64,000 nucleotides of DNA from Casuarius casuarius (lineage: Eukaryota > Chordata > Aves > Casuariiformes > Casuariidae): positions 1 through 64,000 of the forward strand of contig PTFA01000042.1 in NCBI GenBank assembly GCA_003342895.1. Reading direction: 5' to 3'. Positions 49,255-60,901 of this stretch are shown piece after piece. A model generated the notes under the pieces. That model was not told the DNA's origin. It was given only the letters and a program-made list of their open reading frames with translations, and made no database searches. The translations under genes were made by a program, and so were the position numbers. Position 1 is the first letter of the stretch. Every line of letters begins with the position of its first letter.

Positions 49255-52200
49255 GGAAATACATCACTTAAAAACAGACAAGGTCCAGGAAAAAAGTCAT
49301 GGAAAACATTGAAAACAGTCATATGGCATTGCTAGATGTTAGCAAATGTCATTTTTTAACCAAAAAAGCTGAAAGTCAGCCTGATAGAGTGTATTGTGCT
49401 TGTTTTCATATCAGAAGTATTTTTTTCTGCCCTCTTAAGTGAAAAAGCTACATATGAATTCTCTTTTTTTTTAAAAAAAAAGCCTTCTTACTGTGCTCAA
49501 TCAACTGAAAATTAAGCACTGAATGCACTCCCAAGACAGAACCTTACCAAGTTTGTATGTTCACCAATCAGAGTCATACTGAACTGGGCATATCAAAAAT
49601 GAGGGAGCTTTCGTTTACTTAATTGGCTTGTTAACATTCCCCACATCCCAAGATAAGAATTCATAATTACTTCCTCTTACCTACAACTCAAGAGGTTCAT
49701 TACTGTATACAACTTCATCCATGGCAAACACTACATTCCTACCCTTAATAAGAACAACCTCAAAATAGACTCACAGAAAGAACCAGAGAAGTGCATATTT
49801 CACAAATAATACATTTCCTTCCCCAAGGCAAGCATTTTTCTCCATTCTTTAAAGCTGCTCTGCTGTCCACAAAGTATTACTTTGGCAGTCCAAAGGAACC
49901 TTCGCCGGGTATGCAACAGGGGTTAGCTAAAATGAGCCTGGGTTTGCGTCAGCAGCTGTAGGTGCTTCCTATTCTGCTCTAACTCTGGAGAAAGCCTATC
50001 TTGAAGCACATGCTTAGAAAGGCAGATGGACATGTCCATCCGGAGGATGCGGTGCAGCAGGGTGTGGTACTGCAGAAACCCTACACTACTGCTGATCCAA
50101 GCCAGTCAGCACAGCTCAGAAGCCCCTCTGCAGGTCCTGCTAGCTTGGCAGCAGTTTTAGATAAAAACAATTATACTGCTTTCAGGGCTGAACTGGCTCA
50201 CATGAACCATATTTGGAAGTGTCTACACTGCACTCCCTGGCTTTTCTACCTTGTATTGCTACTTTTCCCTTTTATTTATTTATTTGAAGTTAACATTAAA
50301 TGAGAATGGGTCCAGAATTTGAAAGAGATTTTTACATGAGGTGCAGTGCAACAAGCCAAATTGCTACCTAGGAAACATATAAAAGGCATGATGTATTAAC
50401 ATACTGGTCATGCAGCTCCAAAAGCAAGTAAAGAACACTACCAAATCTCTTTTACCATCTTTTAGGCAACATGAGAGTCTCCTTTTCACTTGCTAATTCA
50501 TTCTGGCTATTACACTATTCAACTATATTTAAAACAGATGCAGATTGCCAATTTTTTTCCTTTTTTTCTCTTTTTGTATTTGTTGGTAATCTGCTGCACT
50601 TGGCTAACAAGAGCTGCTTTTGTTAAGAACTGCTGCTGCAATACATTTAAAGATCAGATGTCATCTAACTCTTTATCCCCAAAATCTCTCAGGTTTATCA
50701 GGATCTCTGTTTACATTATCAGATTACAGCTAGAGTGATTTTTGAAGAAGACAGCTGTTGTAAATAATACTATGCTCCTAAAAAAGATCTGCAATGTCTT
50801 ATAATATCACTGAAGGGATAGCTTAAAGCTTACACGATTTGGGAGTGTATCACTCCCTGACAGTCAGTACCTGTGCCTTCATCTAAAGGAGTGACTCAAA
50901 TTAAACAGTTCTGCTGAGTTCAACCCACACCCATGACTGATCTTTAGGAAACAAATGGTCACCACAATAGGAAGTTTCAGAAGCCAGGCTATGATGCAGG
51001 CAGGTATAGATGTGGGGTCAGGAGGCAAAAAAAGATTTTCTTCCCCAGAACTACTCAGGGTCTGCTCTAGAGAGCACTAAGATGGACACTGTGTGATGTG
51101 TCTTCATTTCTGGATATGTGCATAGAAGACCCAAACATTGATGAATTTCTCTTTACTATTCCCTGAGCCTATTCCTAACTCCACCAGTCCTTGCTCTCCT
51201 CTGCTGTCGTGCTTTGAAAGGGGTAGCAGCCTAGACACATATCCTGCCTCTAAAAATCCTACTCTTCCTTCCATAGCAGGAACACAACATAAGCCATAAG
51301 GCTGTTGAAAAGTTTTAAGAATTTTAGCCAGATGCCCACCATGTACAACTCCAAGCCATGTATTTTTTCCCCCTTTAATTTGGTCCTGCAAGGCATTTAC
51401 TGGCATGAGAAGTTTACATTGAGAAGTCCACAGAAATATTCACCTTGACTTAGAATGGGTTTCTCCTCTGATAACCACACAAACAAGGCTACAGCTGCTA
51501 GCTGCTTTTTTCATCACAGCTATAGAACTGCTCCCACAATTCCTGTCCCTTTAAAATACTAATAGCTCCCAAATCATATAAGACACACTGTTTCCATCTG
51601 CATAGCTGCATTCTAGACTTTAATTGCATTGTGCAATCTAATCTGTTGGGGTCCTTCTGAAAGAAAGCATAGCTGTCATTCTCATGCTATATTTTGATTT
51701 GTAAATTTTCTGGAGAAAATGAGAGAGAACGTATTCCATTCCTTCAGCATAGTGGCTCACTTCAGAGTTAGAAAAATGTAGCTGCCTACAACAGGAAAAA
51801 AACTGAGATCTTACAAAATTATTCATGAAAAACAGAAAAAAATCAATCCCTACGCTAGTCAAGAACTGAATGGTCATGGCACAGGAGATTCAAGTCTTTG
51901 TTCTGCTTATTCCTCAGTGGGGATGAAAAGACTTCTCAGAAAAACTTTCTTCTCAGAAAGAACTTCTCAGAAAAACTTTTGTCAAAACTAGTATATCTGC
52001 ACAAAAAGTTTCATTTTTGAATCTTTTCCAAAAGAAAAATGTTTTAGCAAAAATAATCAGCTTCTGCTATATGATGTGCCACAAAAGCATTACTGAGTAT
52101 CTGAAACAGAAAAAGAGCTTTTGTCAAATATCCAAGCTTTGCAAGAGTCCTTTAAATTACAGGTAGACTGCTCCAATATAAAGATAACTTACTTTCCTGC

Positions 52201-52334
52201 TCATTACTGACCTATGGTCTGTGTGAGCTGCTCCAAACTGAATGCTTCTTGTCTTGTCAGATAAATATGGTCATGCTGAAAATGAGACTCTGTTCCTAAA
52301 AAGAACGGAAGTCTCAAAGAAAAAAAAAGGTCTG
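49255..52334. other. unique non-genic sequence
   Basis: No gene supported. ACTTCTCAGAAAAACTTT occurs at 51931-51948 and again at 51962-51979. Confidence 0.5.
51931..51979. repeat. 18-bp direct repeat, 31-bp period
   Basis: ACTTCTCAGAAAAACTTT is repeated exactly, with a related TTCTCAGAAAG between the copies. Confidence 0.9.
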
Positions 52335-52380
52335 TTGCACTCCTATGCTAGTGTCATTGCACTCCTATGTTAGTGTCATT
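52335..52380. repeat. 22-bp tandem duplication
   Basis: Two units starting TTGCACTCCTATG and ending TAGTGTCA differ at one position (C/T). Confidence 0.95.
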
Positions 52381-52945
52381 AAAAAGGGTTTAAGTTACAG
52401 CTGTCAAAGCCAAAATCATAACTAGCTACATGATAACTATAGTTTGATACCATTATTTCACTGAGTTTAATTCAAGCAAAAAGATTGGCTTGTTGCCTCT
52501 GGGCAGGCCATTAAGAGAGTAAATTATAAAGGTTTTTCTTGACCCAAAACTATTATTTAGTACTAATCATAAAGATGATCAAAAGATCAGAACCATTTTG
52601 GACCATTTTGTTAGATGTGCTTTTACAAACAGCTAGGAAGTGGAATTTTATCTTATGCTGCATAAAAATGAAAAATAGCCTAAACAGAATAAGTGTAAGA
52701 ATAAAAACAGCAACAATGCTAATAAAAGTAATGGATAATTAGTCTCCTGTTCAAATGGAAGCAGTGTTTTATTTGGTAGCAGATGAAGTTAGTCCCCGTG
52801 AGGGAAAGACCAGCAGAGTAGATGAGGTGCACATCCATTGCTTCAGGGGTTCAGCATGCCAGCCGCAGCGCTGGTGTGCTCTGCACATGTGCATTGCCTG
52901 GTGCCTTTCTCTCTGGACACAGAGAGTAAGCCCAAATCTCTGCAG

Positions 52946-53075
52946 TTAGCAGATGCCACCAGACGGCTAAGTTATCTGAGTAGAACTGATCAGGTTTGTT
53001 CTGGATATCAACTCAAGGAGAAAACTTACTCAAGATGCCCGTGCATATGGAGGTACTATGCAGTCCCACATCCAG
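52946..53075 (+). other. candidate exon (unknown gene)
   Basis: A 130-base segment lies between CCCAAATCTCTGCAG, a fair acceptor, and CATCCAG/GTAAGC, a strong donor. The frame open from 52838 to 53125 covers it entirely, giving a Cys/Tyr-containing peptide that starts LADATRRLSYLSR. No domain is recognised. Nearby CpG content is raised (52796-53140). It may be an exon of an unannotated coding or non-coding transcript, or chance. The length is not a multiple of three. Confidence 0.2.
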
Positions 53076-53559
53076 GTAAGCACGCCTGGAAGAGCTACGC
53101 AACCACAACAAGTAGGAAACCCTGAGCTTGCGGACCTGCACCTGCACTTTCAGCAGATCAGAAAGACACACAGGAAAATCCCCACAACAACCGATGAAAA
53201 TTAGCCAGAAATATTTGTCACGGAAAATTCTGGGAAGAAAATTTTTCCAGTTTTGACTTTGAGGTTTATTTGGATCAGAGTATTTTTAATTACTGGTGAG
53301 ATTAGGCTTTTTGATAAAAAATTTGGAATTTGGAAATGAAAGAAAGAAATTAAAGAGTTTTCATTTCCAAGGCAAAGCCATTTTTCATCCCCAAAATATT
53401 TGACTGAACTTATGCATTTCTTTATTCCCCTTTCTCTACATGAAAGAAACAATGACTGCCTTCAGAGAGCCCTCCCTGTGATTCTGGGTTGGCCCAGGAA
53501 GAAAGGTCAGCATGGGCATGGGTATGGGCCTAGGATAAAAACAACCAAGTGAAAAAAGA
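53076..53559. other. unique non-genic sequence
   Basis: No supported feature. The minus-strand open frame 53201-53452 is unrecognised. Confidence 0.5.
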
Positions 53560-53725
53560 GATTATTTAGGGGAGGACACTGGAGAGTATTTCAGTAGAAG
53601 TACTCTTGTGTACTTCCCTGTTGTTCCTTACGCACTATTATTGCCCACTGTCCTGGCAGGATACTGGGCAGGATGAAGTGGCCCAGGGCAGCTGTTCTCA
53701 TATCCTTCATCATAATAAATGATTC
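53560..53725 (+). mobile_element. CR1 LINE, 3' terminal fragment (copy 3)
   Basis: The terminal CR1 order is recognisable: TATTATTGCCCACTGTCCTG near 53637, GGCAGGATACTGGGCAGGAT near 53656, then TGGCCCAGGGCAGCTGTTCT near 53680, parallel to the usual 'gccactg..ggacaggatactgggctagatgg..ctgacccagtatggctgttct' tail. It is severely 5'-truncated and diverged. The left boundary is uncertain. Confidence 0.6.
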
Positions 53726-56371
53726 TGCTACCTGTACATTGATCTCCAGAAAACAACACTGACTCCACTGTAAAGCCTATGTGCATTTCTATCAGATGCT
53801 TTACAGCTCCTTCAAATGTCCCATGGAGAAACGTTGGGTGAGAGAGTCCCAGGCATCAAAGGCTTCAGCACCGAAACACACAGATGCAGCTTCACTGATT
53901 TGGTGTCACGGGTACATAAAGTCGTCGTCAACAGCATGGAAATGAAGCCCCCAAGCCCTTCTCCAACATCATCGTTCTTCAGTAATGCCCCATGGGAGCA
54001 CCATGCTCCCTTGCTTCCTTCTTCACCTTGCCTGCTTGTCACTCCAGTATAGAAATATCAGTGGTAAAACCAGGTAACAGAGGGCAGCCCAATGTTGTAG
54101 GCTAGTTCTGAGTGATGGTAGTAACTATAGATCGCTCCATAGCTAATGGTGCATTAGACAAGAGACTTAGGAGGGGTCATAGGCAAGTGGTCACTACCTG
54201 TGAAATTTCACACAGTGGTAGCTTTTAATGACCATGAGTTTTCTTTATCATTTCTACTTGATTTCTCTTTAAAAAATTCTCAGAGGTTTTTCATTTTGAG
54301 CTCCAAAGGGAACTTGTGCTTAGAGGTCCTATCTTTTTACTATTAACTGGAAAAATCTATTTAAAAATTTGTCTACACAAAATGTAATAGGAAAGTGAAG
54401 TTTATTACTGCCCTCACAGCTGATTGATGGATGAGGACCAAATGCAAACACAGTTTTTTCAGCAGAAGCCACCCTATTTTCCTCTGTCATGAATAAAAAA
54501 GTGTTCATGTAGTGCCACTGGTCTATGGTAAACAGTTGGTGGATAAAATACATCTTACTAGCAACTGTACTTTTATTTCCCATTGGTCTATCTCTGTCCC
54601 TGTCCAATCCCTATTACCAGTTTATCATTAAAAAAAAAGTAAATTAATACACACTCCAAAAAAAGTTATTAAGTATTTCACATTATGTTTCAGACAGAGT
54701 ATCTCACAGCTGCTAGGAAATTGAAAGCTAAAACATGTACTATTACATATGCTGCTCTTTCACCCTAAGTCCATACTTGATCATTCCCACATGTGCTATA
54801 TACCCTTACACGTGTTCCAGATAGCACCCTGTGCCTCCTTTGTGGCTGTCCATACTACCAGGCACTACATACATGCACGGGACTAGAGCTAGCAATGTAG
54901 NGGATAAAGGAGGGCGAAAGGAAGCAGAATGAAGGTTGCAGGGAATGAGCCAAAGAAGACGGCACTTGTTATATGGTTATTTGTGTCAGTTAAGTTGTAC
55001 AAGCAGCAGATCTTTTTCCAGCTTAATGTAATCATACAGTTGCAGAAGGTTGGGTTTTCTATCTATTTATTCTCTGCCTTTAACACTATTAGCAGGATAG
55101 CTGCAGTGTTTATAAAGGAAATTAAGATTGAGGAATGTTACATGACTGTGGAAGTACATGACTGTTGTTCTACAACTGGAACTTGCAGAAAAGAGTTCAA
55201 CAGAGGTGATTTTTACGATACCGTAATTACATTCTTGGGGGAAACGTACAGGCATCCCAGTGGAGGTATATTGCTTTGCATGAGATTGTGATGTGCCTAT
55301 AATTGTTTTCTAGAGTCCTAAGATACTCTGATAACTAGTACCCTTACAAATCTTTGTCATAGAGCTCAGGTTTAGCATAATCATTATATGAATCACTTCA
55401 GATCATATTCTAATTATAATAAATGTTTCAGAGTATTCCAAAAGAAAAAGATAACCACTTTTTGTTCTGATATAAAAGTTTGTTTGAAGTACTTTAGGAT
55501 ACAAATTTAACAAAATTTTCACCACTGGAAAGTCATTTCATTATTTCTAACTGAGTATACAGAGTAACGACAGCATCAATAGTGGAAACGTCAAGGTATG
55601 AGCTGTCTTTTCCTAACTTAACAGTTTTTCGATGTTTTAATTAATGTATTTGAATATGATGACTGAATATAACAATTCCAACAGAAAATTCCGGCAATCA
55701 CTGCCCGATTCCTCACATGAGCAAACAGATCCCATGTCCAGTTGTCACCCACTAGCTTAAGGTGGTGGGAATAGTAGCCTTGGGTGAAGTAGATAGTTTC
55801 CTCCTCTTTCTAAAATCTGTTAAGTCTGTCTAAACTTTAAAGCATTGTTCCTCTGCTCCTAGAAAATTCTTTTATTTGGAAATTCTAATGGGATGGACAA
55901 CTTGCAGCATCTAAAAACTATACTATGCTGTTTTCCCTATTCACAGATGCAGGTACCGTGCTGGGGGACAGAGATGAACTTGCTATGACTAACCACACTC
56001 TGTATCTTTTAAAGCTGCTATAGTATAATGCTGAGGAGGAGGAAGGCTGATTCTTACTGGCTATCATAGACTGTTTCTAAACCAAAAAAGGCTACTGTGA
56101 CAATTTTAATAGAAAATGAAGCAGCGCTCTGGCATAAGAAAGAAAAAATATTCTGGGAAAAGTGAACAGGCCACTAGTTAAAACACACACAAGATATTTA
56201 TGCATGTGCCCCTCCAGAGATTAGGTGAGGTGTTCTAATGAAGTGTACTTTTGAAAAACCCAAATTTTCCAATAAATAGGTGGAACTGGAAAACTGTTCA
56301 GTTCAAATCTGTGCAGGCAGAGGGAAGAGAGGACCACTTTATACCAAATGAGTGGAGTGCATTTTATAGCT
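53726..56371. other. unique non-genic sequence
   Basis: No gene supported; one ambiguous base at 54901. The open frame 54929-55291 (plus) has no domain I recognise. Confidence 0.5.
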
Positions 56372-56460
56372 TCTTTCTGATTGCAGCTGATAATTATAAT
56401 TGGCTTGTGATGTTCAAGACAATCACAGACATCTGCAACTTGTAATTGGTCCAGATGTAT
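56372..56460. promoter_or_regulatory. candidate conserved enhancer-like segment
   Basis: A dense cluster of developmental factor-type sites: E-boxes CAGCTG (56384), CATCTG (56430) and CAGATG (56452), with homeodomain cores TAATTA (56391) and TAATTG (56443). Such clusters are typical of conserved non-coding elements in gene deserts. Conservation itself cannot be seen from one sequence. Confidence 0.25.
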
Positions 56461-58920
56461 ATTTTCCTTGGTGTGCATTATCATTTAGACAATCTGCTTG
56501 TATCTCACCTGTATATTTCTTTCACGTGAAATGAAAGATATGCATAGGTATACAGTTTACCTGTAACATCATTTTCCTAATCCCACCTGTATATTTTTAC
56601 TGTAAACTTTCTCCTACATAAAGACCACCTATATCTTGCCAACCACACTTTCCTGAGGTGTTTCTTGAAGGAAAAAAACTGTTTATCTTTTGTAAGTCTG
56701 TAAGCATAGCAGTACATGTGTTTTCCAGTCTGGAAAAACCTTGAAGACAGCACACTACTGTACAGGTGTAATTAAGAAGGTGTCTTTTCCTCACAATAGA
56801 AAACTGACGCTACACAAAGATTCAAAGCTCTTTTGGTTCATTTTCCAACTTTTAAAATTGCAACCCTGGGAGAAGTGGAGATTGAATAGCCTGAATAGTG
56901 GGAGTAAAAACACGATCTTTTTAACCCTCTGAGTCATTGGTCTGAGTCCAGATCTGGCCAGCAGTAACCCAAAGCCATCTAGTAGCTATTTAGAAATCTG
57001 TGTATCGTGAAGCAGTGGCCACATGCCAGGAACTGATTAGGCATTGCTAGCCTGTGCTCTGTGAAGGACAAAGTGATGGCACATTGATGAGGTAACGTGA
57101 GAAGTTTGTTCAACTGCTGCCCAGGCTGGACCTGCTCTGTGGATAAATAGAGGACTTCACACTCAAGAACTTGAAGTTTGGATCTTCTCACAAGCAGGCA
57201 TTTTTAAAGATGTAGTAGCCAATGTCAATACTTGCATTTTTACCAAGACTATCTAAATATTTCATTTTTCTCTGTTATCTAGCACATGGATCAGAGTGAG
57301 TTTAAAGCATACCCTTGACCCACCAACAGCACAGATTTTCCAGCTCCATCCCAGAGCTGAATGTAACTGTAACTCTAATGTAGCTTCTGAATTAAATTAA
57401 AATGACCTAACAGAAATGCATCTCAACTTATTTCCAGTATAAGGGTACATGCACGTGTTGCTTGACTGCCTCAGTAATGTCTGCATCAACACCACCAGCC
57501 ACCCCTGGGTGAGGTGGGGCAACACCTTTATTTCCACCTTATTGACAAGAAGTTGAGGAACAAATAAATTAAGGCCTGGACCCACAAGGACTCTGAAGTA
57601 AATAGTAGATAGGTGCCTCCTACTTTTGACGCACTAGTCTGAGTTTCTTTCCACACCTCCCATCCTGGCTGAAGCTGTGCTAGGTGAAGGTATTCCTGTC
57701 CCCAGCAGCTTTCCTCTTCTCCTTGCCAAAGGTTAATACCCGCTCAGGTCTGGCAGAATAACTGTACATGTAACCCTCCCCTCGCACAGTTCAAAAAACT
57801 GGAAGGAGTAGCAAAGACACACCATTTATGGTGTTGAAGATCCTGGAAATCAACACAGAGAGCAGTTATCCCAGCAGAGCTGAGATGGTGGGAGCCCCTG
57901 ACAGAGGTGAGCAGGGAGTGCAGGAGGGGAGGCACAGGAGTAATACAAAGCAGTAAGTTTCACCCAGCACAGTTACCGCAGAAGATCATAGCCTAAACGC
58001 CAGCCCTGTCTCTAGATTTAGGCAAAGCAGAGAGATGTCTATAGCACAGGGGTAAAATGGTCCCGTCCTCCACTGCCTGCTTTACCTGTGCCAAAATGTA
58101 TGGAGAAAAGTGCTGAGGTTTGTGGGTGATGCACCACTGTCCCTTCTCCTCCTAGCAGCCACATGTGCAGAAGGGCTTGTGTGCCTCCTCTCACTCTCCT
58201 CCACGCGGGTGGCAGGGATGCCCTGCCATGTCTGGCTTCGCCTGTACTCCAAGGAGGAGGCAGTGAAGTGCCTTGCCCCATGGCCACAGAAGAAAATGGG
58301 GAATAAAGTTGAACTTAGCCCCATCTCTCCTGAATCCCAACCTGATGTCCCTCTTCCTGCTCTTAACAGTAAGAGGAGGTGGAGAAATCTACTGATCTGT
58401 TGTTAATCTCCGAAAAGCCTCTTCCAAACCACACAAAATTGGCTTTCACTTCAGAACAATCTTCCAGCCCAGCAAAAGTGAGTCTTCTCTGAGCACCATT
58501 TACAGTCAGAAACTGTGCGGTTTCTTGTAGGTGGAGGCATAGTCAAAGACTTGGCTTGGCACACTTCGTTTCTGTTCTTCCCAAGTGTTTGCAGTAAGCA
58601 CCGCAGGAAATGGAGAGCACCCGTTATTAATGATGTAACACCACTGAGAGACAGACACACAAACACACAATCTTTTTTTACAGGGGTGCAGAATCCCCCT
58701 TGTAGTTTCTTATGTTTTTATTTCAAACATGGCAGCTATGATATCTCTCCCTGTTTGCAGTGGCAGAACATCAGAAGTCGCATACAGATTCTTGGACAAA
58801 AAGTGAATTTATCTTTTGCTGCCAATCTCGTCAAAAACAAATAATAAGAATTCCAAGACTTTAGCAGTTCCTGCAGCCTTTCTCCAAGAGACTTGCTTTC
58901 TGTTATAGATCAAGCTAAAT
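56461..58920. other. unique non-genic sequence
   Basis: No gene supported. A moderately GC-rich stretch lies at about 58030-58300. Open frames 58039-58406 overlap on both strands and look compositional. Confidence 0.5.
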
Positions 58921-59000
58921 GTCTTGTTCAAAGGTCACAGAGGGAAGTCTGTAAAAGAACTGGAATTGAAATCCAGGTCTCTGAAATCCCAAACTGGCTA
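58921..59000 (+). repeat. MIR SINE 3' part
   Basis: GTCTTGTTCAAAGGTCACAG, then AACTGGAATTGAAATCCAGG and TCTCTGAAATCCC, follow the MIR order CTTGCCCAAGGTCACACAG, AGCTGGGATTCGAACCCAGG, TCTGACTCC. It is diverged but in continuous register, on the plus strand, and inert. Confidence 0.65.
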
Positions 59001-59464
59001 TATTTCTATAATTAATTTATTCTATGTAGCAAAAATGTTATGCATCTTATTTTATTATTTGGAAGTAAGTCTTTCTGGGTTTTGTATTTCATCATAAGCA
59101 TCAGTTCTACAAATACTTTTTGCATGTGACTAATCCTACGCAGTGTCTCAAGTCAGACTACTAAACCACATGGCTGCAAGACCAGGGCCTAGACTTGTTT
59201 CCAGTCAGTCTTGTAAGATATGATTTAGACTTAGTGTAGCTAAGCGACATCTCAGAAGGTTTTCAGATAATTGCCAGAACCTGGGCATGTAGCTGCCCTC
59301 TGTTCTTTGAAAAATCTCCCAACATGTTCAAGTAAAGCAATGGTTCAAGTAAAGCCTTGCAACAACGGAGAGAAAAATCATCAGACACATAAATCTATGG
59401 ATCAGTGATATTGCAAAGGGCTAATTAAAAAAATGAACATTTCTTTTTACATCTGCTACTAGAC

Positions 59465-59515
59465 TACATCATTATTATCAGCCGTTACCATTCATTATAC
59501 GTGCCGGGATAGGCT
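59465..59515 (+). repeat. possible MIR-like fragment
   Basis: CATTATTATCAGCCGTTACC followed by TTATACGTGCCGGGATAGG recalls MIR (AATAGCTAACATTTATTGAG..TATGTGCCAGGCAC). It is short and weak. Confidence 0.25.
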
Positions 59516-60873
59516 TAGAAGGAAGACTGCCACTTGAGGACAAGACCAGCAAGCCTTGATAATAACAGTGTAAAGTTTCATTGTAAATAATATTAATAAT
59601 AGTAAATTCAGTATCTTCCACAGCTACAAAACAGCAAACTGGATCAAAAATGAGACCAATTTCTAAGATGAATCAAGTTTCACATCTAGCTACCAAACAA
59701 ATATTCACAGTCCTTTACTGCCATCTACAGCTTTCAGATATTAAAGGCTGCTGTATAGCCACCCTAGCAATGGCATGATCCCTGCTGACATTAGACAGAT
59801 GGGTTTTTTCCACAAATATTATCATATTAAAAAAATCAAAATATTCCTGTTTTACATTAGAACATTTCTTCTCTTTCCAGCTGATTTCCTTTTCTATTTT
59901 ATCTCACTTTTCTGTGGTCTTTGCTAATTGAAGTTGAATGTCAGACCCAAAGTGCAACCTATCTGATATCCCAGAAAGTTGTTAATATACTGATAAAAGA
60001 AAGTGCTTTAGGAATTGCACAGAATGTCTGTGCTACATGTTGAAAATGTTTTCAATTTGTGTCATTATAGTTACTGCATTAAATTTGATGCTTAAAAGAA
60101 CATATCCCCTAATATCTATAGCCAGAGAAATATGACTACCTTTTCTTATATGCAAACGTGCCTGGACTTTAAAAACATATTTTAAAAATATAATATGGCC
60201 TTACAGTGGAGATACCTATCTCTATCTATATCCTGTTGCTGACTACAGAAGCAGACCAGCTAAAAGGGCATTGTGCTATTGTGTTAATACGAGGTACGGG
60301 CTGAAGGTAACAAAGTCCAGTGGTGTAACAAGCTACCACATATTAGCAGTCAGCAGCCATAACTGACCATGATCCTTCACGAAGCTTCCCCCAGTCTGCG
60401 AGGGAAAACACGTAACCCCAAGGGTTGTTAGAACAAGTGAGCTTAACCCCAGCGTGCTCCGGGCGATACCTCCTGGCCAGGCACCACGTCTCCTCTGACA
60501 TGCAGTAATTTAGTAAGCTGTGGTACCAAGTTCACATGACTGATCCCTTCAGCTCTTCTTGAAATTAATTTATCTTTGTTGATGACTGTAAAGCAGAGAA
60601 TTAGCATGGTGTTTGCAGGGACAGAGTCACTGATAAACAAGGAATGCTGTAGTATAATCAAAATTGTCTTTCCCCAGTTAGAGAAGAAGGTCCTGGATTA
60701 AGAAGATAAAATATGGATGAAAACATTGTTTGTAAAGAATAGACCATTTTATAGTGATAAGATAAATCCAGAATATTCACTTGCTGTCAAAGAGCAAATC
60801 AGGCACCTCAGAACATCAAGTCTGACCTTGAACAGAGCAGTTCAGCTGTACCATTTATTATACTCCCTCTAAG

Positions 60874-60901
60874 ACCTGGTGTAACTCAGGTGTAAATCAG
60901 A
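60874..60901. repeat. partial dispersed repeat
   Basis: ACCTGGTGTAACTCAGGTGT followed by AAATCAGA resembles a word, ACTGGTGTAAATCAGGAGTAA, that I know as the flank of the CATTGACTTCAATGG-type repeat in sauropsid genomes. It may be the flanking half of that family. Confidence 0.3.

Noticed and set aside
59340..59360. GGTTCAAGT as a tRNA B-box
   Set aside because: No A-box at the right spacing and no cloverleaf can be drawn.
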